23,638 bases of DNA from Prolixibacteraceae bacterium. GTDB lineage: Bacteria > Bacteroidota > Bacteroidia > Bacteroidales > Prolixibacteraceae. The DNA lies in assembly GCA_027451165.1 (NCBI GenBank), contig DAIDJX010000012.1, positions 1-23,638 on the forward strand, in the 5' to 3' direction. Below, piece after piece: positions 7,505 to 15,201 of the stretch. Each line of letters starts with the position of its first letter. The stretch's first letter is position 1. Under the pieces are notes generated by a model. It saw only the letters and a program-made list of their open reading frames with translations, had not been told where the DNA came from and did not search any database. A program made the position numbers and the translations under genes.

Positions 7505-8137
7505 TCAGTTCTTCCATTGAAGGGTTTCAATCAAATGGATCACATCCTTTTCCAGGTATTCGATCACCGGTTTCAGGGAATCGATGTTGGGTGTAGCTTT
7601 GATGTACAGCGCTCCCCGCAGAAAATGATGCACACTGTCGGTCATGTAAAATTGAAGAGGTGAAGCGGCATTACCTCGGATAAAGTAAATGGTGCCAGAA
7701 ACACCGGCTTCAGGACGGAAATACAGCTTTTCTTCAATAGCGCTTGCTTTCAGCGTATGTTCATAGGCCAATTCCCGTGATTCCTCCGTGAAAATGTGCA
7801 AATTATTCCTGATCTCTTTGTAGCTCAGGTTGATTTCGGCTTTGTGCTGAGGAATGACGATGTTGATCCACCAGGGTTCTGCATTGGCAGAACGGTCAGG
7901 TTCAGCAGTAGCATATTCCGGAATTTCAAAGGTGTAGGGGTATATGCCTTTCAGAGGCTGATAACTCTTTTGCTGAAAAGCAATGCGGTAATAGCCTGAA
8001 GGTTTGGGCAGCGGTTTTTCTCCGCACGACACCAGCAACCCAATGATCAGCAACGCTCCGATGAAGCCCGGCTGAATGATCATTCCTGGGGAAAAGGATA
8101 GGAATTTCACCCGGGGTGGAAGTAATTCCATTGGCAT
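7505..8137 (-). CDS. gldD: Gliding motility lipoprotein GldD
   Basis: GldD is an envelope lipoprotein required for gliding motility and type IX secretion in Flavobacterium. The sequence shows a hydrophobic signal ending LLIIGLLVSC|GEK with a lipobox Cys. The family core follows: PSGYYRIAF, FEIPEY, WWINIVIPQHKAEINLSYK, ELAYEHTLKASAIEE, GTIYFIRGNAASPLQFYMTD and HHFLRGALY, then a C-terminal helix. The length of 210 residues is normal. The ATG at 8137 overlaps the ssb stop as TGATG, suggesting translational coupling. A second start, ATG 8083 (MIIQPGFIGA), would place the signal peptide right at the N-terminus and may be the true one. gldE, usually between ssb and gldD, is absent. Confidence 0.93.
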   Translation of the reverse strand: MPMELLPPRVKFLSFSPGMIIQPGFIGALLIIGLLVSCGEKPLPKPSGYYRIAFQQKSYQPLKGIYPYTFEIPEYATAEPDRSANAEPWWINIVIPQHKAEINLSYKEIRNNLHIFTEESRELAYEHTLKASAIEEKLYFRPEAGVSGTIYFIRGNAASPLQFYMTDSVHHFLRGALYIKATPNIDSLKPVIEYLEKDVIHLIETLQWKN

Positions 8138-8577
8138 CAGAAGGGCAGATCATCATCATTTCCGGCAGCCCGGTAATCCGGTTCATCTGCCACAGGCGGC
8201 TTAAATTCATTTTTAGGGAGCGTATCGGTCTGAGGAGCAGCTGTTTGCTCACGGTTCCCCAACAATTTCATTACATCTCCATAAATTTCCGTGATGTATC
8301 TTTTTTGGCCGTCTTTATCCTCATAGGAACGGCTGCGGATTCTTCCCTCAATATAAAGTTGTTTGCCTTTCCTGACATATTTCTCAGCTACTTCGGCCAA
8401 CCCTCTCCATAAGACAATGTTGTGCCATTCAGTACTGGTTACCCTGTCACCATTTTTGGCCACATATGTTTCAGAAGTGGCCAGCGTAAAAGTTGCCACT
8501 GCAACTCCGGAATCCAGGTGCCTGATTTCAGGGTCCCGACCGGCATTTCCTACCAAAATGACTTTGTTGATCGACAT
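8137..8577 (-). CDS. ssb: Single-stranded DNA-binding protein
   Basis: Homotetrameric OB-fold protein that coats single-stranded DNA in replication, repair and recombination. 146 residues. It starts MSINKVILVGNAGRDPEIRH, the standard SSB opening with the G-x-x-G-R-D-P-E segment, and includes the TEWHNIVLWRGLAE and GKQLYIEGRIRSRSYEDKDG strands. A disordered linker leads to the acidic tip DDDLPF, the tail that recruits partner proteins. It lies 40 bases after mutY and overlaps gldD by one base (TGATG). ATACTTTAAA in the mutY-ssb gap resembles a weak promoter box, so ssb may also be expressed separately. Confidence 0.98.
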   Translation of the reverse strand: MSINKVILVGNAGRDPEIRHLDSGVAVATFTLATSETYVAKNGDRVTSTEWHNIVLWRGLAEVAEKYVRKGKQLYIEGRIRSRSYEDKDGQKRYITEIYGDVMKLLGNREQTAAPQTDTLPKNEFKPPVADEPDYRAAGNDDDLPF

Positions 8578-8617
8578 AATTTGATGAATTTAAAGTATTT
8601 CCGGCTATTTTTTTCTT

Positions 8618-9682
8618 TCACCGGTGCTCACCTGGAAAATTCTTCTGGATGTAATTTCTGATCAGCACGGGGAAGGCAAAGGTATGAATTTCTGCCTTAT
8701 TAATTCGTATTCCATCCGGAAAGTTGTCGGCTAACCGGCGATGTTTTACCCGGATAAAGCGGGCCCGGATTTCCTGATGAGTCAACTGGTGAATGTACTC
8801 CCGGCTGATTTCCGGAAGTGTATCTTCATGATTAACAGTTGACCTGTTGAGGAATGGCATGGATAGCAGGAGCTGTTCGTCTGCAGGGTAATCCTGTTCC
8901 AGCAGAGGGAACTGGTACAGGTGTTTCCATATGTCGCTGCCCGTTCGCTTTTCAATGATGACCTGCTCCTTGTCTTCGGCTACCAGAAAATAAAAATAGC
9001 GGATTTTCCTTTGTATTCTTTTGCTTTTAACAGGGAGTGTTTCTTTCAGCTTATGCTGGAAGGCATAACATCCTGAAACCAGTGGGCAGGTCTGGCAGCC
9101 TGGATTACGGGGAGTACAGCAAAGAGCACCGAATTCCATTAAGGCCTGGTTGTGCATCCCTGGATTATTTCTGTCCAGAAGTTCTTCAGCCACCTGCTGG
9201 AAACGTTTCTTTCCACCGGGGGTATCAATGGGGTCTTTGATACCCAGGAAGCGGGAAAGGACACGATATACATTGCCATCAACCACAGCACAGGGCGCTC
9301 CGAAGGCGATGGAGACAATGGCTGCTGCCGTGTAATCGCCGATACCTTTCAAACTTCTGACGGTCGCATAGTCGGAAGGGAATTTGCCCTGGTACCGCTC
9401 GGAAATGATTTTTGCAGTTGCATGAAGGTGACGTGCCCTGGAGTAATACCCCAAACCTTCCCATTGCTTCATTAAATGATCATCACTTGCCTGAGACAGC
9501 ACATGTACATCCGGAAACTGCCGGATAAACCTTTCATAATAAGGTAAACCCTGATCCACACGGGTCTGCTGTAAAATAATCTCTGATACCCAAATCAGGT
9601 AGGGATCCCTGGTTGATCGCCAGGGCAAATCCCGCTTGTGGCAGTGATACCACTGGTATAAGGCTTCTTTGAAATACTCCAA
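8618..9682 (-). CDS. mutY: A/G-specific adenine DNA glycosylase MutY
   Basis: Base-excision repair enzyme that removes adenine mispaired with 8-oxoguanine. 354 residues. Catalytic Glu34 lies in WVSEIILQQT and the transition-state Asp135 in VVDGNVYRVLSR. The helix-hairpin-helix is LKGIGDYTAAAI (111-122). The [4Fe-4S] loop has C189-x6-C196-x2-C199-x5-C205. The C-terminal third (~225-354) is the NUDIX-like 8-oxoG recognition domain, with H-Q-L-T-H near residue 297. First gene of the mutY-ssb-gldD-PPTase run, transcribed away from the HU gene. Confidence 0.98.
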   Translation of the reverse strand: MEYFKEALYQWYHCHKRDLPWRSTRDPYLIWVSEIILQQTRVDQGLPYYERFIRQFPDVHVLSQASDDHLMKQWEGLGYYSRARHLHATAKIISERYQGKFPSDYATVRSLKGIGDYTAAAIVSIAFGAPCAVVDGNVYRVLSRFLGIKDPIDTPGGKKRFQQVAEELLDRNNPGMHNQALMEFGALCCTPRNPGCQTCPLVSGCYAFQHKLKETLPVKSKRIQRKIRYFYFLVAEDKEQVIIEKRTGSDIWKHLYQFPLLEQDYPADEQLLLSMPFLNRSTVNHEDTLPEISREYIHQLTHQEIRARFIRVKHRRLADNFPDGIRINKAEIHTFAFPVLIRNYIQKNFPGEHR

Positions 9683-9715
9683 GTAATGAAAATGAATGAT
9701 TTAAAAAATCAAATA

Positions 9716-9723
9716 CAAAAATA
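9716..9723 (-). promoter_or_regulatory. Candidate -7 promoter box for mutY
   Basis: Read on the minus strand this is TATTTTTG, a match to TAnnTTTG, about 33 bases before the mutY ATG. The sequence where a -33 TTG would sit lacks one, so the match is partial. It is back to back with the HU promoter in the same 135-bp divergent region. Confidence 0.5.
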
Positions 9724-9739
9724 ATTCTTTTCAAAGGTT

Positions 9740-9768
9740 TTTGTTTATTTAAATAATTTATATTTTTG
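9740..9768 (+). promoter_or_regulatory. Strong Bacteroidota-type promoter for the HU gene
   Basis: TTTG at 9740-9743, 17 bases, then TATTTTTG at 9761-9768: both consensus elements at accepted spacing, the best promoter match in the window. Transcription would start near 9775, giving a leader of about 43 bases before the ATG at 9818. The start codon is preceded by A/T-rich sequence and no Shine-Dalgarno site. Confidence 0.75.
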
Positions 9769-9817
9769 CACTCCGGTTTTGGCCGATTAAATTGTTGAAA
9801 ACTAAATATTTTAAGAA

Positions 9818-10102
9818 ATGACAAAGGCAGACATCGTTAATGAAGTTTCCCGGAACACAGGTATAGAGAAATTGACTGTGCAGAAAGCTGTGGAAGCATT
9901 TATGGAATCAGTGAAAGACTCTCTTGTTGATGGTAAAAATGTTTACCTGAGAGGATTTGGAAGTTTCGTGGTGAAGAAAAGAGCGGAGAAAACAGCCCGT
10001 AATATTTCAAAGAATACTACGATCATTATTCCATCTCATAATATACCGTCTTTCAAGCCGGCCAAAACATTCGTGTCTAAAGTTAAGAACCAGGTAAAAT
10101 AA
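9818..10102 (+). CDS. HU/IHF-family DNA-binding protein
   Basis: Small histone-like protein that bends and compacts DNA as a dimer. 94 residues. The N-terminal helical dimerisation part (MTKADIVNEVSRNTGIEKLT) is followed by LRGFGSFVVKKRAEKTARNI, the start of the DNA-gripping beta arms. The arm tip reads RNISKNTTIIIPSHN rather than the RNPxTG of E. coli HU, so the intercalating Pro is not at its usual place; this variant is common in Bacteroidota HU proteins. The sequence ends in basic KTFVSKVKNQVK. It has a strong promoter and is followed after 6 bases by the tiny basic protein, so the two are very likely one transcript. Confidence 0.96.
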   Translation: MTKADIVNEVSRNTGIEKLTVQKAVEAFMESVKDSLVDGKNVYLRGFGSFVVKKRAEKTARNISKNTTIIIPSHNIPSFKPAKTFVSKVKNQVK

Positions 10103-10108
10103 AAAATT

Positions 10109-10201
10109 ATGCCAAGCGGAAAAAAAAGGAAAAGACATAAGATGGCTACGCACAAGCGTAAGAAAAGACTTCGGAAGAACAGACATAAGAAGAAGAAATA
10201 G
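10109..10201 (+). CDS. 30-residue, very basic COX24/AURKAIP1-type protein, probable ribosome component
   Basis: ATG 10109 to TAG 10201 encodes 30 residues, over half of them Lys or Arg (PSGKKRKRHK...HKRKKRLRKN...). It matches the short Bacteroidota proteins annotated as AURKAIP1/COX24 domain proteins. That domain is shared with the mitochondrial small-subunit ribosomal protein mS38, whose basic C-terminus lies on rRNA. A role as a small ribosomal protein is an inference from that family. It lies 6 bases after the HU stop and before the 10231-10266 hairpin, so HU and this gene form a two-gene unit. Its length makes it easy for gene callers to miss. Confidence 0.85.
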   Translation: MPSGKKRKRHKMATHKRKKRLRKNRHKKKK

Positions 10202-10230
10202 CTCTATTGACGGAATAATCTTAAGTCGGG

Positions 10231-10266
10231 TTAAACCTAAAGTAATCTATTGTACTTTAGGTTTAA
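10231..10266 (+). terminator. Intrinsic-terminator-like hairpin after HU and the basic protein
   Basis: A perfect 14-bp inverted repeat: TTAAACCTAAAGTA at 10231-10244 pairs with TACTTTAGGTTTAA at 10253-10266, loop ATCTATTG, followed by TCTGTTTTAT. It separates the HU unit from rng. The stem is A/T-rich and the U-run is short, so it may also act as a processing or stability element. Confidence 0.7.
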
Positions 10267-10320
10267 TCTGTTTTATAATGTTTATAGCAGTCTTTTAATA
10301 ATCATCTCAAAAATTTGGTT

Positions 10321-11871
10321 GTGAGTAGCGATTTAGTTATTGATGTTTCTCCTTCCGAAATTGTTATTGCTTTACTTGAAAATAAGAGACTGGTTGAATT
10401 AAGCCGTGAAAAGAGCGGGGCAAAGTTTGCCGTGGGTGATATTTATATGGGGAAGGTCAAGAAGATCATGCCCAGCCTGAATGCCGCTTTCGTCGATGTT
10501 GGATATGAAAAGGATGCCTTCCTTCATTATTTGGACCTTGGGCCCCAGTTTTCAACCCTGAGCAAGTTTCTTCGGCTTCTGTCATCCAAGAAAAATAAGA
10601 TAACCTCTATTTCACGTATTCAGAGTGAGCCGGATATCAATAAGGAGGGTGCCATAGCCGAACAATTGAAGGTTGGGCAGCGGATTCTTGTGCAAATAGC
10701 CAAAGAGCCAATTTCCACCAAAGGGCCGCGCCTGACTTCCGAAATTTCCATTGCCGGCCGCAACCTGGTTTTGATGCCGTTCAGTGATAAGGTCTCTGTT
10801 TCTCAGAAAATTAAGTCAAATGAGGAAAAGCTGAGGTTGAAAAACCTGGTGCAGAGCATCCGGCCAAGAAAATACGGGATCATCGTCAGGACTGCTGCTG
10901 AAGACCATATGGTTGCGGAATTGGACCAGGAAATCCAGCGGTTGACTGAAAAATGGGAATCTTCCTTCCCGAAAATCTCCAGATTAAATAATCCCGGACT
11001 GGTAATCGGGGAAATGGATCGGACCACAACTTTACTTCGTGACATTTACCACACCAATTTCAGCAATATCATTGTCAATGATTCGACGGTAGCAGGGGAG
11101 ATTACCACCTACCTGGAATCAATTGAACCGGAGAAGAAAAAAATTGTAAAGTTATACCGGGGACGTCAGCCGATCTTTGAACATTATGGCATTGACAAAC
11201 AAATCAAGTCGTCGTTTGGTAAAACAGTATCCTTTAAAAATGGCGCCTATCTGATCATCGAGCACACCGAAGCTTTTCATGTCATTGATGTAAACAGCGG
11301 AAACAGGGCAAAAAGCGGAATGGATCAGGAAGCCAGCGCACTGGATGTGAACATGGCAGCCTGTGAGGAAATTGCACGGCAGTTGCGGCTCAGGGATATG
11401 GGTGGCATCATCGTGATTGATTTCATCGATATGAACCAGGCAGCAAACCGGCATAAAGTTTACGAGCATATGAAGGAATTGATGGAGGCCGACAGGACCA
11501 AACACAATATTCTTCCGCTCAGTAAATTTTGCCTGATGCAAATTACCCGGCAAAGGGTACGGCAGGAAGAAAACATTGAAACCGCCGAAGTTTGCCCCGC
11601 TTGTAACGGTACCGGCAAGGTTGTGCCCACGCTGTTGTTTGCCGATGAAATCAGCAATAAGGTTTTGTATATGCTGAAGGATCTCAACAAAACGAAACTG
11701 ACGCTTAAAGTGCATCCTTACATCGCCGCTTACCTCACCAAAGGTCTCCGGTCCCCAAGGATCAACTGGTTGCGAAAATATAAGAGATGGGTAAAGGTAA
11801 AAGGTAATCCCAACTTCTCTCTGTTTGAATACCAGTTCCTGGATGGTAACCAGGAAGAAATTATGCTTTGA
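10321..11871 (+). CDS. rng: Ribonuclease E/G family protein
   Basis: Endoribonuclease of the RNase G/E family, which cuts single-stranded A/U-rich RNA in rRNA maturation and mRNA decay. 516 residues from GTG 10321 (VSSDLVIDVSPSEI); a TTG two codons upstream is possible, but the GTG gives the common family start. The S1-type domain (about residues 38-130) begins GDIYMGKVKKIMPSLNAAFV and contains the insert usual in this phylum. The catalytic region has IDVNSGNRAKSG (Asp323) and IVIDFIDM (Asp367 and Asp370), the Mg2+ ligands. The Zn-link is CPAC (Cys425, Cys428). The C-terminal extension of RNase E is absent, so RNase G size fits. It lies downstream of HU, as in many Bacteroidota. Confidence 0.95.
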   Translation: MSSDLVIDVSPSEIVIALLENKRLVELSREKSGAKFAVGDIYMGKVKKIMPSLNAAFVDVGYEKDAFLHYLDLGPQFSTLSKFLRLLSSKKNKITSISRIQSEPDINKEGAIAEQLKVGQRILVQIAKEPISTKGPRLTSEISIAGRNLVLMPFSDKVSVSQKIKSNEEKLRLKNLVQSIRPRKYGIIVRTAAEDHMVAELDQEIQRLTEKWESSFPKISRLNNPGLVIGEMDRTTTLLRDIYHTNFSNIIVNDSTVAGEITTYLESIEPEKKKIVKLYRGRQPIFEHYGIDKQIKSSFGKTVSFKNGAYLIIEHTEAFHVIDVNSGNRAKSGMDQEASALDVNMAACEEIARQLRLRDMGGIIVIDFIDMNQAANRHKVYEHMKELMEADRTKHNILPLSKFCLMQITRQRVRQEENIETAEVCPACNGTGKVVPTLLFADEISNKVLYMLKDLNKTKLTLKVHPYIAAYLTKGLRSPRINWLRKYKRWVKVKGNPNFSLFEYQFLDGNQEEIML

Positions 11872-11973
11872 AAACTGTTTCAAGGTAATTCGGAATCTGT
11901 GTGGTTCAAATCACCCTTTTGAACATTTCCTGCAAAAAATTGTATTATTCCAGTTATCAATGATTTTTTAAAA

Positions 11974-13902
11974 ATGAAAAAAACGCTCTTATTCCTTGCT
12001 GTTCTGGCGGTTTTCCAGACCAAAGGCCAACTGATTGAGCCTATTAAGTGGAAATTTGAATCCAAAACCCATGGGGATGAAAAAGTGTTGATTTTTAAAG
12101 CCATCATCGATAAGGGCTGGCATTTATACGATACAAGCTTGCCGGAGGGAGGTCCTATTCCCACTCAAATTGCCTTTGAAGATTCTTCCAGTCTGGAATT
12201 TGTCGGAGCATTGCATAAAACTCCGGAACCGGTGGAAAAGTTTGACAAGACTTTTGAGATGAATGTGCGCTATTTCAGTGATTCGGCCTTGTTCGTCCAA
12301 ACTGTTAAACTGAAGAGTGGCGCTTCCGGCCAGGTAAAAGGTGTAGTTACCTTTATGGGCTGTGATGATGAAACCTGTCTGCCTCCCAATGAAGTGCCTT
12401 TTTCTTTTACGCTGGATGGTTCCGGAGTGAAAGAAAAGGCTGTGGCAGCAGAGGCCGCAAATGTTCCGGCTTCAGGACAGCCTAAGGGTCAAAACCCCTG
12501 GCTTTTTATCCTGATCTCCTTTCTGGCTGGTCTGGCTGCCATCCTTACTCCTTGTGTCTTCCCGATGATCCCGATGACCGTCTCCTTTTTTATGCGGGGA
12601 AGCGATAACCGGAAAGGAGCCATCAGAACAGCCATTGTGTTCGGATTGTCGATTGTGGGTATCTTCACCTTGTTGGGAGCGCTCTTTTCTTTTGGGGTGT
12701 TTGGGCCCAATGTAGGCAATATCCTCAGTACCCACTGGATTCCCAACCTGATCTTTTTTGTGCTCTTTTTTGTTTTTGCACTTTCTTTTCTCGGGCTTTT
12801 TGAGATTGTCCTTCCCGGCAGCCTGGTTAATAAGACCGATGCCAAAGCGGAAAGCGGCGGTTGGATCGGGGCATTCTTCATGGCCCTTACCACTGTGATC
12901 GTCTCTTTTTCCTGTACAGGTCCCTTTATTGGTGCCTTGATCATTGAAGCCGTGCAAAGTGGCGGCCTGCGGCCTCTTTTGGGTATGTTCTTTTTCGGGC
13001 TTGCTTTTGGCACACCTTTTACCCTGCTGGCCATGTTCCCTTCTGCCCTCAACAAACTGCCCAAATCAGGTGGCTGGCTCAATGCCATCAAAATTGTTTT
13101 CGCCTTTGTGCTCCTGGCTTTCGGGATGAAATTCCTCAGCAATATTGACCAGGTTTATGGTTTGAATATCCTTAGCCGCGAAATCTACCTGATCATCTGG
13201 ATCGTCCTGTTTTTTCTCCTCGGAAGCTACTTCCTCGGGAAAATCAAATTCTCCCACGACAGCGATGTCCCTTATGTGAGTGTAGGCCGTTTCTTCCTGG
13301 CTTTGGTCACCTTCTCTTTTGCCCTTTATCTTTTTACCGGACTGCTGGGGAACCCGCTTAAAAGCATATCTGCCCTTATTCCACCGCCTTCAGCCCTTCA
13401 TACCTTTTCCACCGGGCAACCTGCCAACAATCCTGCTTCTGAAGGATTGTGCGGTCCGGCAAAATATGCCGACAAACTTCATCTTCCTCAGAATTTGACA
13501 GGCTATTTCGATTTTCAACAGGGCATTGCCTGCGCCAAAGAACAGAACAAACCAGCCCTGGTTGTATTCAAGGGACATGCCTGCGCCAACTGTAAGAAAA
13601 TGGAGAACAGCGTCTGGACCGACCCGGAGGTCTTGAAGATAATCTCTGAGAAATATGTATTGATCGGCTTATATACCGACGACAGAACCACCCTTCCTGA
13701 ATCTGAGTGGGTTAACATTCCTGGGGGCTCAGTGCTTAAAACCATGGGAAAGATCAATCTTCAGCTTCAGATAGATAAATACAACACCAACTCGATCCCT
13801 TATCATGTGATCGTTCAACCCGACGGAACGGAGTCTGCCCTGGCGGTCACTTTTGATTCCGAAGAATTCAGGAATTTTATAAAAAAGGGGCTGGGACAAT
13901 AG
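11974..13902 (+). CDS. dsbD: Thiol:disulfide interchange protein DsbD
   Basis: Carries electrons from cytoplasmic thioredoxin across the inner membrane to periplasmic thiol proteins. 642 residues in three parts. A signal peptide (MKKTLLFLAVLAVFQTKG) is followed by the N-terminal immunoglobulin-like domain with Cys130 and Cys135. The eight-helix CcdA-like core (~175-470) has Cys194 in LTPCVFPMIP and Cys314 in SFSCTGPFIG. A C-terminal thioredoxin domain carries CANC (Cys537, Cys540). All six redox cysteines are present. Likely clients are envelope thioredoxins such as the TlpA-like protein at 1510. The 102-bp gap to rng contains two small hairpins (11866-11885 and 11904-11924) but no clean promoter box. 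It ends 5 bases from the convergent TrmH gene. Confidence 0.95.
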   Translation: MKKTLLFLAVLAVFQTKGQLIEPIKWKFESKTHGDEKVLIFKAIIDKGWHLYDTSLPEGGPIPTQIAFEDSSSLEFVGALHKTPEPVEKFDKTFEMNVRYFSDSALFVQTVKLKSGASGQVKGVVTFMGCDDETCLPPNEVPFSFTLDGSGVKEKAVAAEAANVPASGQPKGQNPWLFILISFLAGLAAILTPCVFPMIPMTVSFFMRGSDNRKGAIRTAIVFGLSIVGIFTLLGALFSFGVFGPNVGNILSTHWIPNLIFFVLFFVFALSFLGLFEIVLPGSLVNKTDAKAESGGWIGAFFMALTTVIVSFSCTGPFIGALIIEAVQSGGLRPLLGMFFFGLAFGTPFTLLAMFPSALNKLPKSGGWLNAIKIVFAFVLLAFGMKFLSNIDQVYGLNILSREIYLIIWIVLFFLLGSYFLGKIKFSHDSDVPYVSVGRFFLALVTFSFALYLFTGLLGNPLKSISALIPPPSALHTFSTGQPANNPASEGLCGPAKYADKLHLPQNLTGYFDFQQGIACAKEQNKPALVVFKGHACANCKKMENSVWTDPEVLKIISEKYVLIGLYTDDRTTLPESEWVNIPGGSVLKTMGKINLQLQIDKYNTNSIPYHVIVQPDGTESALAVTFDSEEFRNFIKKGLGQ

Positions 13903-13907
13903 TTGAA

Positions 13908-14462
13908 CTACCTGAATTGACGGCTGAGCTCCCATAAAACAATACCTGCACTGACCGACACATTGAAAGAGTGTTTCGTTCCATATTGCGGTATTTCTAT
14001 GGCGCCATCACATAAGTCAATGACCTGTTGCTGAACCCCTTTGAGCTCATTACCAAATACAAGGGCAGTTTTTCCCTGTACATCTACCCGGAAATCGGGC
14101 AGGGAAATACTGTTTTCCACCTGTTCAACGGCATAGAGGGTGTATCCTGCGGATTTCAGCTGACGAATGGCCTCCAATGTATCGTCTGCATATTTCCACG
14201 GTACTGAAAGCTCAGCGTCCAGCGCTGTTTTGTGGATTTCTTTGTTGGGTGGTGTGGCTGTAATACCGCAGAGCCAGATTGTCTCAATCAGCAAGGCATC
14301 GGAGGTGCGGAATATGGAACCTATGTTGTGACAACTCCGGATATTATCCAGCACTACTGTCAGTGGTAGTTTTCCGGTCTGGTGAAATTCTTCCTTTGAG
14401 AGCCGGTTCAACTCTGCCATACTCAATTTCCGGAAACCGGAATGATTATTGTTAGCCGTCAT
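13908..14462 (-). CDS. TrmH-family (SPOUT) RNA 2'-O-methyltransferase
   Basis: SAM-dependent ribose methyltransferase acting on tRNA or rRNA. 184 residues from ATG 14462 (MTANNNHSGF). SPOUT motifs are motif 1 VVLDNIRSCHNIGSIFRTSD (Asn40, Arg52), motif 2 LVFGNELKGV (134-143) and motif 3 IEIPQYGTKHSFNVSVSAGI (155-174). The last two form the knotted SAM site. There is no N-terminal L30e-like RNA-binding domain, so it is a short TrmH/TrmL-like type and the target nucleotide is uncertain. A longer TTG start at 14543 is possible in frame but overlaps the probable promoter at 14520-14527 and lies outside the usual family start. It is divergent with the DUF4294 gene. Confidence 0.93.
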   Translation of the reverse strand: MTANNNHSGFRKLSMAELNRLSKEEFHQTGKLPLTVVLDNIRSCHNIGSIFRTSDALLIETIWLCGITATPPNKEIHKTALDAELSVPWKYADDTLEAIRQLKSAGYTLYAVEQVENSISLPDFRVDVQGKTALVFGNELKGVQQQVIDLCDGAIEIPQYGTKHSFNVSVSAGIVLWELSRQFR

Positions 14463-14519
14463 GAATGTTCCGATTGTATCAAAATCAGTTTGGTATTTCC
14501 GGATCAACTCCGGAGAACC

Positions 14520-14527
14520 CAAAGATA
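14520..14527 (-). promoter_or_regulatory. Candidate -7 promoter box for the TrmH-family gene
   Basis: On the minus strand this reads TATCTTTG, matching TAnnTTTG, 57 bases before ATG 14462. Transcription from here would begin near 14513, downstream of the TTG at 14543, and therefore favours the shorter protein. The -33 element is unclear. Confidence 0.5.
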
Positions 14528-14568
14528 CAAAAATGGAGTTCAATAATAAGCCCGGTTGATTTTCGTTT

Positions 14569-14576
14569 TACCTTTG
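14569..14576 (+). promoter_or_regulatory. Candidate -7 promoter box for the DUF4294 gene, almost touching its start codon
   Basis: TACCTTTG matches TAnnTTTG and lies only two bases before ATG 14579, with a second ATG at 14582. If used, transcription would begin at or near these codons, giving a leaderless message. The -33 element is not clear. Confidence 0.4.
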
Positions 14577-14578
14577 CC

Positions 14579-15178
14579 ATGATGAACAGCGCCAGGATAA
14601 TTTTAGTACTCAGTGCTTGTCTGCTGATGTCGACAGGATTCTCGCTTACGGCTCAGATAAAGGATCCGGAAAAGTTGGTTTTTGGAGTGATTTCCGGAAA
14701 TGATACCCTGATCCACTGCGACATCGAAGAGGTCAGGGTTTATCCACGCAATGCCAGAAATACCCATTTTGCACGGTATTACAGCCGGATGGTTCAGCGG
14801 GTTAAAAAAGTTTACCCCTACGCTCAAAAGGCCAATGAATTGCTGAGGGAATATGAACCGCAATATTACCATCTGACAAGCGACAGGGAAAAAAGAAAGC
14901 TGATGCAGAAGATTGAAGACCAGCTGATGGCCGAATACAAGGATGACCTGAAACGGATGAGCATTAACGACGGACGGGTGTTGATCAAACTGATCGACCG
15001 GGAAACCGGAAAAACAGGGTATACGCTTATCCGGGAATTCAGGGGTGGATTTACGGCGGCATTCTGGCAGGGAATCGCCCGCATTTTTAAAAACAACCTC
15101 AAGGACGAATATGATCCCGCCGGTGAAGACCGGATCATTGAGGATATTGTTAACCTGATCGAATTCGGCTATTTATAA
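14579..15178 (+). CDS. DUF4294 family exported protein
   Basis: 199 residues from ATG 14579 (MMNSARIILV); the ATG at 14582 is equally usable. A signal peptide, MNSARIILVLSACLLMSTG...LTAQ, is cut near residue 26, so the protein is probably periplasmic or surface-bound. The mature part shows the DUF4294 pattern known from Bacteroidota: EEVRVYPRNARNT, VKKVYPYAQKANELL, KRKLMQKIEDQLMAEYKDDL, GRVLIKLIDRETGKTGYTLI, GGFTAAFWQGIARIF and the C-terminal EYDPAGEDRIIEDIV. The family has no known function. Its in-frame upstream extension to 14465 is unlikely because it would place the signal peptide internally. It is followed after 23 bases by the thpR remnant, possibly on the same transcript. Confidence 0.88.
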   Translation: MMNSARIILVLSACLLMSTGFSLTAQIKDPEKLVFGVISGNDTLIHCDIEEVRVYPRNARNTHFARYYSRMVQRVKKVYPYAQKANELLREYEPQYYHLTSDREKRKLMQKIEDQLMAEYKDDLKRMSINDGRVLIKLIDRETGKTGYTLIREFRGGFTAAFWQGIARIFKNNLKDEYDPAGEDRIIEDIVNLIEFGYL

Positions 15179-15201
15179 ACTGAGTAAATGAACTGTGACC
15201 T

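Noticed and set aside
11152..11883. 243-codon open frame opposite rng
   Set aside because: Composition and lack of motifs indicate a shadow of rng.
11866..11924. Two small hairpins between rng and dsbD (TTGAAA-ACTG-TTTCAA and GTTCAAA-N7-TTTGAAC)
   Set aside because: Short A/T-rich stems without U-runs; the first overlaps the rng stop. Recorded in the dsbD entry only.
12472..13142. Long open frames on the minus strand opposite dsbD
   Set aside because: Low-complexity, Lys/Gly/Pro-rich translations without domain features; shadows of the dsbD codon pattern.
14465..14578. N-terminal extension of the DUF4294 protein from 14465
   Set aside because: It would place a signal peptide in the middle of the protein and runs across the TrmH promoter; ATG 14579 is a better start.
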